Shown here piece after piece: positions 32,690 to 43,621 of a stretch of DNA of 57,326 bases. Positions within the stretch are counted from its first letter, which is position 1, and each line of letters starts with the position of its first letter. A program made the position numbers and the translations under genes. Under the pieces are notes generated by a model that was not told the DNA's origin, did not search any database, and was given only the letters and a program-made list of their open reading frames with translations. This DNA is from Terfezia claveryi (taxonomy: Eukaryota > Ascomycota > Pezizomycetes > Pezizales > Pezizaceae). The stretch spans positions 1-57,326 of the forward strand of contig WHUX01000290.1 of NCBI GenBank assembly GCA_015179025.1, written 5' to 3'.

Positions 32690-33000
32690 CCCATAAAGTC
32701 AGCGAATTTGCTGGCGAGTTCATGTACCTAGCTATGTCTGTGCATATAGATGGGGATACTTCAACAGTGCATTTGCGGAGTCTTAAGACCAATTAGCTTA
32801 GAGTTCGCGAGTCTGCTGGTGAGTTCACATTCCTGGCTATATCTGCGCATATAGTTGGGGATATCTTGACACTACATTTGCGGAGTCCTAAGAGCAATTA
32901 GCCTAGAGTTCGTGGGTCTGCTAGCGAGTTCACATACCTGGCTATATCCACGCATATAGTTGAGGATATCTCGAGAGTGCACTGTGGGAGTACTAAACTG
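32690..33000. repeat. 105-bp tandem units, left arm of FB2
   Basis: About three degenerate units with gcgagttcac, cctggctata, gcgcatatagttggggatat and tgcatttgcggagtc. Inverted relatives are at 34170-34660. Confidence 0.8.
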
Positions 33001-33299
33001 AGCGCTACCTACTTGACCTTCCACCGAGAGCTGGCTAGTTGAGTTATGTATCATACCTGTGAAAAGAAGGGGCACACGTGCTCCCATGTTATGTTAGTTC
33101 ACGTAGCCCTGTAAATATGTATTAGTTGACGCGGCCAGGAAATATATATTGATTAGTTGGAAGGCAGATTGGCATACGCTGGTATGACGGATCAGCATAT
33201 GTCCCTGCATGTATGTTTTAGGCCTCCTATGTCTGCTAGCCGTGAGATTACTGAAGTAGGTAATAGGCATAGACAATGTGAAGTTGTTCATATAGACTT

Positions 33300-33860
33300 G
33301 TTTATGCGAGAAACTCGTGCTTTTGGAGACTTATATATATGCGAGAAACTCTTGCTTTTGAAGACTTATATATTTATATGTGAGAAACTCGTACTTTTGG
33401 AGAATTATATATATATATGTAAGAAACTCATGCTTTTGGAGACTTATATATATATATGCAAGAACCTTATACTTTGCAGGCTTATATATATATATGCAAG
33501 CAACTCATGCTTTTGAGGCTTCTAGATACATATGGAATCTATGCTTTTGAGGTTTATAATAGTCTGGTTGACATAGCCTCTATATATATAAGCCTCGAAA
33601 ACCATGAGTTTCTCACATATATATATATAAGCTCCAAAAGCATGAGTTTCTCACACATATATATATAAGTCTCCAAAAGCATAAGTTTCTCACATATATA
33701 TATATAAGTCACCAAAAGTACGAGTTTCTCGCATATATATCTAGAAGCCTCTATATATATGAGTTTCTCGTATATATATATATAAGTCTTGAAAAGTATG
33801 AGTTTCTCACACATATATAAGTCTCCAAAAGCATGAGTTTCTCGCATAAACAAGTCCATA
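33300..33860. repeat. Loop of FB2: TA-rich units of about 36 bp, converging
   Basis: Units of gagaaactcgtgcttttgga plus an acttatatatat core run forward to about 33540 and in reverse from about 33585. ORFs on both strands (33157-33516, 33554-33859) mirror each other and are artefacts. Confidence 0.85.
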
Positions 33861-34169
33861 TGAACAACTTCACATCATCCATGCCTATTACCCACTTCAG
33901 TAATCTCATGGCTGGCAGACATAGGAGGCCTGAAACATGCATGCATAGACGAATGCTAATCTATTACACCAGCGTACACTAATCTACCTTCCAACCAATC
34001 AACATATATTTCCCGGCCGTGTCAACCAACACATATTTACAGGGCTATATGAACTAACATAACATGGAGGCATGTGCGCCCCCTCTTTTCACAGGTATGA
34101 CATAAAACTCAACCAGCCAGCTCTCAGCGGAAGGTCAAGCAGGCAGCACTCAGTTTAGTACTCTCCTAG

Positions 34170-34660
34170 TGCACTCTCGAGATATCCACAACTATATGCA
34201 TGAACATAGCCAGGTATGTGAACTCACCAGGAGACCCACGAACTGTAGGCTAATTGCTCTTAGGACTCCGCAAATGCACTGTCGAGATATCCCCAACTAT
34301 ATGTGCAGACATAGCCAGGTATGTGAACTTGCCAGCAGACCCACGAACTTTAGGCTAATTGCTCTCAGGACTCCGCAAATGCACTGTCGAGATATCCCCA
34401 ACTATATGCGCAGATATAGCCAGGTATGTGAACTCGCCAGCAGACCTACGAACTCTAGGCTAATTGCTCTTAGGACTCCGCAAATGCACTGTTGAGATAT
34501 CTCTATCTATATACGCAGACATAGCTAGGTACGTGAACTCGCTAGCAGACCCGTGAACTCTATGTGATGGCATAGCTAATTGCTTTTAGGACTTCGCAAA
34601 TGCACTGTCGAGGTATCCCCATCTATATGTGCAGACATAGCTAGGTACATGAACTCGCCA
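34170..34660. repeat. 105-bp tandem units, right arm of FB2
   Basis: Four to five units. Three are open in one frame (SQVCELASRPTN and RLIALRTPQ), only because 105 is a multiple of three. Confidence 0.88.
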
Positions 34661-35401
34661 GCAAATGTACTGACTTTATAGGATTATATAGCTAATTACT
34701 TTAGTACTAGGTCTTGCTCATGGCAGCAGATGACTACATCAGCCAGTGATTAGGCAGCTCTAGGTATGTGCAGTCTCGCGATCTCAACGTTCTATTGCTA
34801 ATAGCTATATGGATATCATTAGATCAAAGCATGGTGATATCGACTTTGCAGACAGCTCTGGTTAGGGAACCGCAGGGATTTTGGAAGACAGGTGCGCAGG
34901 ATGAGTTCAAGTGGGATGCATGAGGGAATGGTTTGTTGGAAGTGCATTGATAGCTCGGTCATGTATATAGAAAGTTAAACATATATAGTTCTTGCAATTT
35001 ATAGCTTATACATCGGTGCCTTTGCCTGGCTGCTATCACATTCATGCCTCGAGTACGCCCAGCGGTTTGCCTGTCAGGTTGTTGTACTAGGGCGTATCCC
35101 ACGCCCTTATGGCACCTGGACATTATATGATTTTGTATTGGTGCCATGGGGTAGGGACAGGAAATAAGGTGAGGGCGTGGATGCACAAGATATGGAGCTA
35201 TGGCGCTGATATGCAAGCAGGACCTCAGGGCGCCGAGCTGGACCCTAGGGCGCCGAGCTCTAGAGTACAGTGTGCCGGCGTGAGCATGCCTATATTCACG
35301 TCACAGCACAAAGCTGCCAGTATTCGCCTCCACAACTGTCAGAATGCCTTTGCTGGTGTAGAAGGCATGAGACGTACACAAGGCATTCTACTGTCATTCC
35401 T

Positions 35402-37640
35402 AATAATGATAATATCCGAAAATAGCGTACAAATGGACCCCATAAAAATCAAAGCTATTGTTGACTGGGAATCCCCAATTAACTTATATGATGCCAAATC
35501 TTTCTTAGGATTCACTAATTTCTATTAACGGTTCATCAAAGATTTTTCCTCCATAGTAGCACCTATAGTAAAGCCTACCAAAAAAGATACACCATAGAAA
35601 TGGGATAATGAATACGAATCCGTATTCCAACACCTTAAAAAAGCATTCACTATTGCTTCCATCCTCCAACATTTCGACCTAGATAATGAAATACTTATAG
35701 AAGCTGATGCTTCTGACTACGTATCTGCTGGAATACTATCACAATACGACAAAAATAGAATACTACATCCTGTAGCATACTTCTCAAAGAAATATTCCCC
35801 AGCTGAGTGTAAGTACGAAATATACAACAAAGAATTAATGGCAATTGTACGATGCTTTGAAGAATGGAGACTAGAACTAGAATCCATCATACATTCCATT
35901 AAAGTACTCTCTGACCACAGAAATCTGGAATATTTTATGTCTACAAAACTATTAAATTGATGTCAAGCTATATGGTTAAAGTATTTATCCAGCTTTAACT
36001 TCAAGATAATCTACCGACCAGGAAAATCTGCTGGAAAACCGGATGCCCTCACAAGAAGGTCAGGAGACCTTCCTAAAGAAAAGGATGAATGTACACAATT
36101 CCAATACCAAGTGGTACTAAAACCCAATAACCTGGCGATAAATATGACAATGGAAGAGGGCTAATCTATTGAGGACTTGTTCCAACAGGGATCTGCTATT
36201 GATCCGGTACTATAGGAAATATTGAAGAAACTTTAACAGAAACAAAAACAATCAAAGGATATCTTATTAGCAGAATATGAAGAGAATAATAGCAAGTTGA
36301 GATTTCGGGGAAAAATTTATGTACCAAACTATAATCTTCTGAAGCTACGATTAATTGAAGATCACCATATAACCCCAATGGCAGGATATTCAGGGTGTTC
36401 TAAAACTCTGGGATTATTATCGTGATAATACTATTGGTCACAAATGCATAAAGAAGTAGATCATTATATTTGTAATTATCATCCCTGTCAATGATCAAAA
36501 ATATCACGACATGCTCCTTTCAGAATCCTAAGACTATTATCAATACTACAAGGTGTTTGGCAAGATATTTCAATGGATTTTATTACAGAACTACCTTAGT
36601 CAAATAGATATAATGTGATTCTAGTAGTAGTTTGCCATTTAATAAAAATGCGCCACTTTATACCTTGTCAGGATACTACTACAGCTGAAAAACTGGCAGA
36701 TCTTTATGCAATACATATTTTCTGACTTCATAGTTTATCTAAAACAATCATTTCAGATAGAGGAACACAGTTTATTAAAAAATTCTGGAAGATATTGTGT
36801 TAAATCCTTCAGGTGAAGTTATTAGTTTCATGCCCATTCCACCCACAAACTGATAGTCAAACGGAACGGATAAATGCTATACTAGAACAGTACCTATGTA
36901 TATTCATTAATTATCTGCAAGACGATTGGGAAAATTGGCTTCATCTAGCTGAATTCGCATCAAACAATCAAGCATCAGAAACGACTGGTGTATCTCTATT
37001 CTTCGCTAACTATGGTAGAGATCTACACTGGCAATTTGATTTGTCAATTACACCAAACGAATAAGGAGAATAGAATGCTATAAAATTAGCCACAAAGATA
37101 AAAGAACTTACAGAACATCTGCAATATGAAATGGTAAGAGCTCAAACAAAGCAACAAGAACAAGCAGACAAATGATGGAAACCAGCACCTGCATTCAAAG
37201 AAGGAAATTCAGTATAGTTCAATGCATAATACATTACTACACAATGACCAAGTAAGATGTTGGATCATAAATGCATAAGACCATACAAGAAATTGAAAGT
37301 CATATCCCTGTACACCTACAAACTTAACTTTCCACCTACAATTCAATATTATTGGGTTCAGCATGTCTCACTTCTGGACCCTGTAGATAATAATCCTCTA
37401 TCTGGGCAGAAGAATTCTCCACCTCCACCTATCATAATTAACAACGAAGAAGAATGGTATATGGAAGAAATTCTAGATTCATGGATACGACGGAAAAAAC
37501 TCCAATACTTGATCAAATAGGTAGGTTACAATAACCCAGACTGGCAACTAGCTGTCAACGTCAATAAATTAAAAGCAATTGATCAATTTCATGCTTGGTA
37601 CCTCAATAAGCCAGGACCCCTACCAGAAGACACTACTAGT
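35402..37640 (+). pseudogene. Pol of Gypsy D: rest of RT, RNase H, integrase and chromodomain
   Basis: ISENSVQMDPIKIKAIVDW and KSFLGFTNFY continue [35 protein letters not shown] and [10 protein letters not shown] are RNase H. HHITPMAGYSGCSKT with CNYHPCQ is the integrase zinc domain; DISMDFITELP, IISDRGTQFI and [18 protein letters not shown] are its catalytic regions. EEEWYMEEILDSWIRRKKLQ and GYNNPDWQ end in a chromodomain, with a FHAWYLNKPGP tail. Frame runs with 15-20 stops. RNase H and integrase are directly joined here, unlike in family B. Confidence 0.88.
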
Positions 37641-37664
37641 TAAAGCCTCATAGGACTTCGGCCT

Positions 37665-37677
37665 TAAGGGGAGGATA
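37665..37677 (+). promoter_or_regulatory. Polypurine tract of D
   Basis: AAGGGGAGGATA lies directly before the 3' LTR start TGTCAC. Confidence 0.75.
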
Positions 37678-37678
37678 C

Positions 37679-38101
37679 TGTCACAGGCTATGTCATGGAA
37701 CTTTATCATGGATTATTACCTACGATTACAAGCAGTAGTTATTGCACTTTGAAAGTCAGACAGGGTTTAGTCCAAGTCTCAGATTAATGAGATATTGAGT
37801 ATCACATGCGTAATCCTCCTTACGTGTTCGATGATATCATAGAGAGAACAGCTGTATATATATGAGGCCATAGTTGTATTCTTTGTTCTTGCTCTTCATG
37901 CAACATCTTATATATCGAGTCTTTCATACAAGTTGCTTTTTGTCCATAGTCTACATCTATGCTATTGTCTACTAAACCTACAACAATACATATAGCAACT
38001 TGAAACTATACCATACTAGTATGGTATAGTTTGGGCATTGTGTGCGCTCCTAAGAGTCATGTTCATAGCCAATCATCTATACCATAGCCTACACCATTAC
38101 A
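37679..38101 (+). repeat. 3' LTR of Gypsy D
   Basis: 423 bp, TGTCAC...ATTACA. Contains TATATATA (about 37855) as possible TATA element and an inverted pair accatact-x-agtatggt near 38010. Confidence 0.85.
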
Positions 38102-38106
38102 TTGCC

Positions 38107-39060
38107 ATTGACCTAGCTCATAGCAATTGGCAACAGCACAAAAGGATGTACTGGTCCTTTTGCTGAGATTTCTACTGTCCCACTCATAGCAGTTCCCATG
38201 CCATAAACAACCGCATGTTTAGTATCGAAACATGCATGAGCTGTAACCACCATGGTCATGGCAGTCTAAACTATGACTTGTTAGCTTCAGTTCTTAAGAA
38301 GGAGAAGGAATTTCTTACATCTCGTATTGCACATCTCGTATCTGCAAATGAGTCTCGAAAGGAACTAGCACTAGTACAATAAGCATCAGGATATTCACCT
38401 ACACAAGATCTCAGCCATGTAGAAGCTATCTAAGAAATCAGAGAATATGCAAAAAGATGAATTACTAATAAACTAACATGCCTCACTCTCCAACCCAACA
38501 TTCAGTTCCGTAATCCTACCAAATAAATGAGTACTTAACAAATGGAACAGGAGATTATGGATACTCCTATTGCTATACAACAACTATAGAATGTATCTCA
38601 ACAACCAGCTGCAACCACTAGTAGTAGTAATATAATTTCCATTAATACCGCTGTTATCACTACTCATTCCAAAAAGCAAGTAGCAATTGACAAAGACCTG
38701 GCATTCTCTTTCATTCAAGATACCAAAACCTATAGACAGCATTGTGATTTCTATAAGTTCTTATAACATAATGCTTCTACATGCAAAAAGAAGAAATCCA
38801 CCATCAATGACTTCAACTAAAGGATCGAACCAACCTTCAATAAGCTCATTGAAGAGAAATATATCAGTGACTGATGGGAAGATAACAAGGACTACTTTAT
38901 TATATATTGGCTTGACCAAGATATAGGTATGAAAGCCGCATATCAATCGTGTATGAGAGTATATCCTATCTAGAAGAACTATTATGATCCCTTTATAAAC
39001 CGTAAGGATCATAGAAGAAAAGATAGATTTTTGTATATTAATAACCAACAAGGACAATGG
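38107..39060 (+). pseudogene. Zinc-finger spacer of B2, second part
   Basis: Continues after the D insertion (ATTGACCTAGCTCATAGC, matching B1 near 10850). Motif (iii) at about 38727-38775 reads CDFYKF then HNASTCKKKK: the second Cys is lost, the last is kept, the opposite of B1. The two copies together indicate an ancestral CCHC knuckle. Motif (ii) at about 38240-38280 is decayed. Confidence 0.6.
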
Positions 39061-40430
39061 AGATTAGTCTTGCCCTTTACCTTTAATATTGAAGGTAAGA
39101 ACTATCTTGAATTAGTTATTAAAGACGTATATGAAGCAACTACTCATAGTGGCATTGAAAAAATAATGAAATATCTTACTAACTGATATGATTGCCAGTC
39201 CTTTGCAGAACTAACTAAGGACTATATTAGAAGTTGCAATACTTGTCAATAGACAAAGTATTCCAACAAAGTGCTACTTGGACTTGTAACCCCATTACAT
39301 GTACCAAGGAGGCCATAGATAGATATATTGATGGATATTCTTAAATTAGCACCTGTATTTACTAAGTGTTCAATTTTGTACCTGAATATTCCTATTAAAG
39401 AAGATCATGTAGTTGGTATTTTATGACTTTGGATGATTGTCGATAGACAATCAGTATTCAAGTTTCTTATTCTTGTCTCAGATAATTTTACAACAGAACA
39501 ATGTACTGCTACTTTTGATACTCATGTAGTCCTGACTATGGGATATTCTTTTTGTATTGTTTTTGATTACGACAATCTTTTTATATTAACACACTTTCAA
39601 GATTAGGCTAGGAATAAAGGAATCAAGTTGGAACCGTCTACCGCATATCATCTATATGTAGATAGACAATCGGAAATTGTGAACAAAAAAATTCTACAAG
39701 TAGTAAGAGCCTGTAAAATCAAAGGATTTAATTGGCCTCAGAAACCACTAGAGATACACTTGAAACTTAACTCTAGGTATAATGCTGCTAGACAGAATAG
39801 CCCCTTTTCCATACTATTTGGATTTAATGTATATCTTGGTATATCAATACTTCTATACCCCATTAATGTATATGTAATAGTAAACGAACATTATAAGGTA
39901 ATGTCTAAAAACCTATATGACACCAAAAAGACTCAAGCATTTTAAGCAAATAAATGACTACCCAATACAGCCAGATTTTCAGTTGGACAACAAGTCATAC
40001 TTTCCTCAGAAAATATCAACCTATCGAATATCTCACCCAAACTCAAACCAAAATAGCTAGGCCCATTTCCTATTGTTTTTAGTAATAGAAAATACAATAA
40101 CTATAGCCTAGACCTATCCAGTCAACCTGACCTCCACCTCATATATAATACTTTCCATATCAGTAAACTTAAACTCTACTATAAAAACGATCCTACTCAG
40201 TTTCCTTATAGACAATCTCAGGAACCGGGACCAATTTAAGATGATCATTATGAAGTTGAAAAGGTATTAGAATTCAGAACAGCTCCTTGAACTAGAGAAA
40301 GACAATATAAGGTCAAATGGCTAGAATACTCTCCCAAACATGATCCCTGAGTAAATGCCAAGGATATCACTACCAAAATTCTCCAAGACTTCTGGATGAC
40401 CAGAAGTATAGAAAATACACTCAAGAGATA
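39061..40430 (+). pseudogene. Integrase and chromodomain of Gypsy B2
   Basis: EATTHSGIEKIMKYL with RSCNTCQ (zinc domain intact), FDYDNLFILTHFQD (expected FDRD), QSEIVNKKILQVVRACK, NSPFSILFGFNVYLG and MSKNLYDTKKTQ. Then a chromodomain, YEVEKVLEFRTAP, RQYKVKWLEYSPKHDP and ILQDFW. Two stops lie in the chromodomain. Confidence 0.83.
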
Positions 40431-40642
40431 TCAAAGGACTAGAGGAAAACGAGGACCATGAACTAGAGATGACACCTGAGCTCTCATCTAACAAGAATGA
40501 GATAGAATCATGAGTTAAGGGAACACTAAAGATATTTATGTTAATACTAAGGTATTAATAATGTATCAAATTTTAGGATGTATGGAAACTAATATAACAG
40601 AGTGAGAGAAGTAAGGATAGGAAATCCTTCTATATGGAGAAG

Positions 40643-41314
40643 TGTAATGAAGAACGTTGTTTCATTGCTTATATAATTGATTATATACCTTTATATTTCC
40701 TATATTACCACTATATTATATAACTAAGCCTCTGGGTTGAAGGACTAGTCTTCTACCCTCTCCTACTGCCTTATAAGCATCCATAGCACAAGGAATTTAC
40801 CATGGGAAATTTTATGGAACTTACTATATGAAGATACCCTCATTGTGGCTGTATGACCTTTGTTTAAGGCATGTGCCTCATTACTATAGCCACATGACTA
40901 TTGTTTAGGGCGTGTGAATCATTACTATAGCCACATGACCTACTTTGTACAGCGTACTACCTTCTGGTATGCCACCCTTTATTGTATTTATTTCTTTAGT
41001 TATCCGATCTTAGAGGAGTATAAATAGGCCACTGGATTCCCTCTAGAAGCAACAAGAACTAGACAAGCAAGCATACAGCAGCAAGCAAGTCTATATACTG
41101 ATCAGATCAAGATCATATAGCTTAGATAGTATAAATCATATAAGATACATTATACCAGTTAATTACTATTCCCTCTGGGAATGTCCCATATAGTAATTTT
41201 TCTACCCTTCTGAGGTCTTACCTCAGCAGAACCGAAATACACAAACATCCATGTCTACAGATATAGATTGTATAAACGGTACTGAATGAATACTGTCTAG
41301 TACTATTCATTACA
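40643..41314 (+). repeat. 3' LTR of Gypsy B2
   Basis: 672 bp, TGTAAT...ATTACA. TATA box at 41019-41026. Preceded by the purine run TATATGGAGAAG. Followed by TSD agttt. Confidence 0.92.
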
Positions 41315-41319
41315 AGTTT

Positions 41320-41900
41320 ACTACTAAGATCTAAGTGAATAGGTTCGAGAATATTAGAGGTACAAGATATTAAAGACTTAGAGATAGAGTGAGTAGATTT
41401 GGCAAGTATACATAGCTTACAATGATAGTTATTAGAGGATATTAGAAAAATATCACTGTCAAAGTAGAGTTCTTTATACTTGAGAATAGTAATAGCTTGA
41501 TAACAGAATGACTGATGCCAGTGATCGATTGTTCTTTGAGAGAAGGAAACTAATACCTTTTTATTTAACTCATTAATAAATTGAAGAGATCCAACAAATT
41601 CTACCATAAAAAATACAGGATCATTGCCTATCATTATAATATAAAACCTAGAGTCCATAGAGAAAGTGAAAAAATAAGATCAAATAGTATTTTAAGAAAA
41701 TATTATATAACTAAAAAAAGGAATATATCAAATATTAATAAGATAAACAGTGAAAGTAGAGCCATCGGGGAGAAGACAGTTAAGAAGGACTATTTCTTTT
41801 CCTTTAGCTTTGAGAATATTATTGCCAGCTCCTTGTACAGTTCTATTATCCTCTGAAAAGTTCTCAAAGTGTTCTATATTATTAGTTATGTGAGTACTAT
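41320..41900 (-). pseudogene. GAG-pre-integrase and integrase start of Copia C1
   Basis: MDSRFYIIMIGNDPVFF, then VSFSQRTIDHWHQSFCYQA and ILKYKELYFDSD, then NNYHCKLCILAKSTHSIS and EPIHLDLSS. The H-x-C and C-x2-C spacing is the Copia integrase zinc-binding domain. B2 cuts it at 41319. Confidence 0.82.
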
Positions 41901-42964
41901 ATGCTATATTGAATTTCTAGACAGTTTTTTAGGATGGGTTACTAACACTGAGAGCATCATCCTTGGAGCTACTAGAGCTACTAACGATGAGTACCTGTTC
42001 CTTCTTATCTTCCTTCTTTTTTTCCTTTTTCTTATCTTTATTTAACTTCTTCAACTTCTGGCACTTTTGCAATTTATAATCTATATATTTATCGAGTTGA
42101 TACTTTTTGTAATAGGTATTTTCTATATCAGAGCTACTATTCTATTGTTGTAGTTGTTGCTGTTGAGCCTTGCCTTACTTCTTAAAGGAGGCAGAAAAAG
42201 CAGTATCCTGTTTTTTAATTTCAGAACTAATAGAGAGAAGGCATAATTTTGTATCAGTATAGGTGAGATCAGACTTATTTGATAGGTTGTCCACTATATT
42301 AGAATGGTGTTCAATGAGAATGGAGAGGAGGATATCCCTTTTGGCTTCATTCTTTCCAAGAAAGGTATGGAGGGATTTGCGATATTCATCTAAAGAGCCA
42401 GTAAGAGAGTAAAGTTGAGACTAGTCAGTCTCATATTGCTTAATAAAATTATAGGAGGAGGAAGTAGGAGTATAAGTTGAGGCTAGATTGAAGAGTATAT
42501 ACAGTTGATATATAAAAGGGAATAGAGTATTATAGTAGTACTAGTTTATGAGATAAGACCAGATTTTATATAGTAAATCAAACTTAGAGATAACCTTTAG
42601 TATAGATTTGCTAATAACCTGTATTAGTATAAGGATAGCTTAATTTTCAATAGCTATAAAGATTTCTTTCTCTTCTCATGTTACACCTGTTTCAGGTTTA
42701 AGTCCTTTAATAATAAGTTCCTTACAACTCATGTCTATCATAATCATCTTGAGAGTATCAGCCTAGTCTTTATAGTTGTCTTTACTGGTAAGTAACTCGG
42801 TATTATCAAGTTTGACTGAAATAGGCTTAAAGTCTTTCAGTGGTTGGAAGATAGATAATATAGCCTTTCCTTTACCCTCAGAGCTAGATCTTAAACCAGA
42901 TGCTATTATATAGATATATATAAGAGGGAAGGTAAATATGAGAAAGTTATTAAGTTATCCTAAA
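41901..42964 (-). pseudogene. gag of Copia C1
   Basis: Minus frame near 42740-41940: MSCKELIIKGLKPETG, ISKFDLLYKIWSYLIN, SSSYNFIKQYETD, SLTGSLDEYRKSLHTFLG, a long Lys-rich stretch (DKKKEKKKEDKK) and VSSSSSKDDALSVSNPS. The FIKQYET and helical pattern fits the Copia gag (UBN2-like) fold. No CCHC knuckle is readable. At least six stops. Confidence 0.65.
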
Positions 42965-42983
42965 CTAGTTTGGGCTCATAACC
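42965..42983 (-). promoter_or_regulatory. Primer-binding site of Copia C1 resembling a half-tRNA-iMet site
   Basis: Read on the minus strand directly after the 5' LTR: GGTTATGAGCCCAAACTAG. It closely resembles the Drosophila copia site (GGTTATGGGCCCAG...), which pairs with an internal fragment of initiator tRNA-Met and not with its 3' CCA end. It is a binding site, not a tRNA gene. Confidence 0.6.
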
Positions 42984-43621
42984 TATTGAAAGGTTACTAT
43001 AAGTAGTAGTATTATAGTTGTAATTATGGAGGTAGTAGTGGTGGATAGCAGTGCAATTAAATAGAGAGTATGAGTAAGCGAAAGTATGAAAAAGTAGATA
43101 GTAAAACTATGTTAAGAGTAGATAGGTTATACAGTCTAATCAAGAAGTATATATAACTAGATACAAGAGTAGGAACTCATATATAATCGTACAAGTTTAG
43201 AGTAAAGATTAAGTAAGAAAGTCTAAGTTACATAACTTAAGAATAGTATATTGTATATATATAAATAAAGAAATATATAGAGGTGTATGACTAGGACAGT
43301 AATATGAGTCAATAAATATAACAGAAAGTTATAAAAGAGATAATCATTAAGTTATAACAACCAAGACAAGTAAGTAGTAACCTTAAATAGTAAAGCAGCA
43401 TCATGCAATGATAATAGATATTAAGTTAGAAAGGTAAGCAAAAATAATAGGAATATGTAAATGATATATGAAGATATATGAAAGAAATAATACAGAAGTC
43501 CTTAATTAGATAGCAAGTGTCCATATTAGGTATCAAGATAATATGAAAGTAATTGTAAGTAAGAACAATATATTATATTAAAATAATTAACTATATTGAA
43601 AGGAAAAGATTATTTTCAACA
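42984..43621 (-). repeat. 5' LTR of Copia C1
   Basis: 638 bp; start TATTGAAAGG, end TTTTCAACA; aligns with 21407-22044 and 55050-55688. Confidence 0.88.

Larger units (their letters stand above)
32020..35401. mobile_element. Foldback element FB2 inside Gypsy D
   Basis: A 3.4-kb palindrome. For example, 33230-33330 is the inverse of 33830-33925 (cctatgtctgc, attactgaagt, gaagttgttcatat), and 32450-32660 is the inverse of 34720-34930 (acttgaactcatcctg and caggatgagttcaagt). Edges are set by the break in the RT frame (YLSII before, ISENSVQMDP after) and by short terminal AGGAATGA and TCATTCCT. No convincing TSD. The arms hold 105-bp tandem units and the loop holds TA-rich units of about 36 bp. 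No transposase. Different termini from FB1 and FB3, so a separate family. Confidence 0.85.
30710..38101 (+). mobile_element. Ty3/Gypsy chromovirus D, 5'-rearranged, carrying FB2
   Basis: Starts TGTCAC at 30710 and ends ATTACA at 38101, with TSD ttgcc on both sides (30705-30709; 38102-38106). The 3' LTR (37679-38101) is normal. The 5' LTR is followed by an inverted piece of LTR, and gag plus protease are missing; coding begins at the RT N-terminus near 31330. FB2 interrupts RT. Confidence 0.88.
24938..41314 (+). mobile_element. Ty3/Gypsy chromovirus family B, copy B2, interrupted by Gypsy D
   Basis: LTRs at 24938-25608 and 40643-41314; 5-bp TSD agttt at 24933-24937 and 41315-41319. Same gene order as B1, with an intact YIDD in RT but many other stops. 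Gypsy D (30710-38101) interrupts the zinc-finger spacer. B2 lacks the TIR element of B1, and so shows the empty site. Confidence 0.92.
21407..43621 (-). mobile_element. Ty1/Copia element C1, split by Gypsy B2
   Basis: LTRs of 638 bp lie at 21407-22044 (3') and 42984-43621 (5'), ending TTTTCAACA. The matching TATTGAAAGG start has decayed from TGTTGAA. A possible TSD is aaaaa on both sides. Minus-strand order: LTR, gag (42983-41900), GAG-pre-integrase (to 41320), then after the B2 insertion integrase, RT and RNase H (24937-22045). RT after integrase is the Copia order. All parts contain many stops. Confidence 0.85.

Noticed and set aside
33157..33860. ORFs with GEK or CEKL-like repeats on plus and minus strands
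   Set aside because: Mirror images in the FB2 loop and arms; TA-rich tandem units.
34170..34660. CRISPR-like regularly spaced repeats
   Set aside because: The whole 105-bp unit is repeated, there are no unique spacers, and it is an arm of a eukaryotic foldback.
42965..42983. A tRNA gene fragment
   Set aside because: Only about 19 bases, directly at the LTR edge; explained as a primer-binding site.
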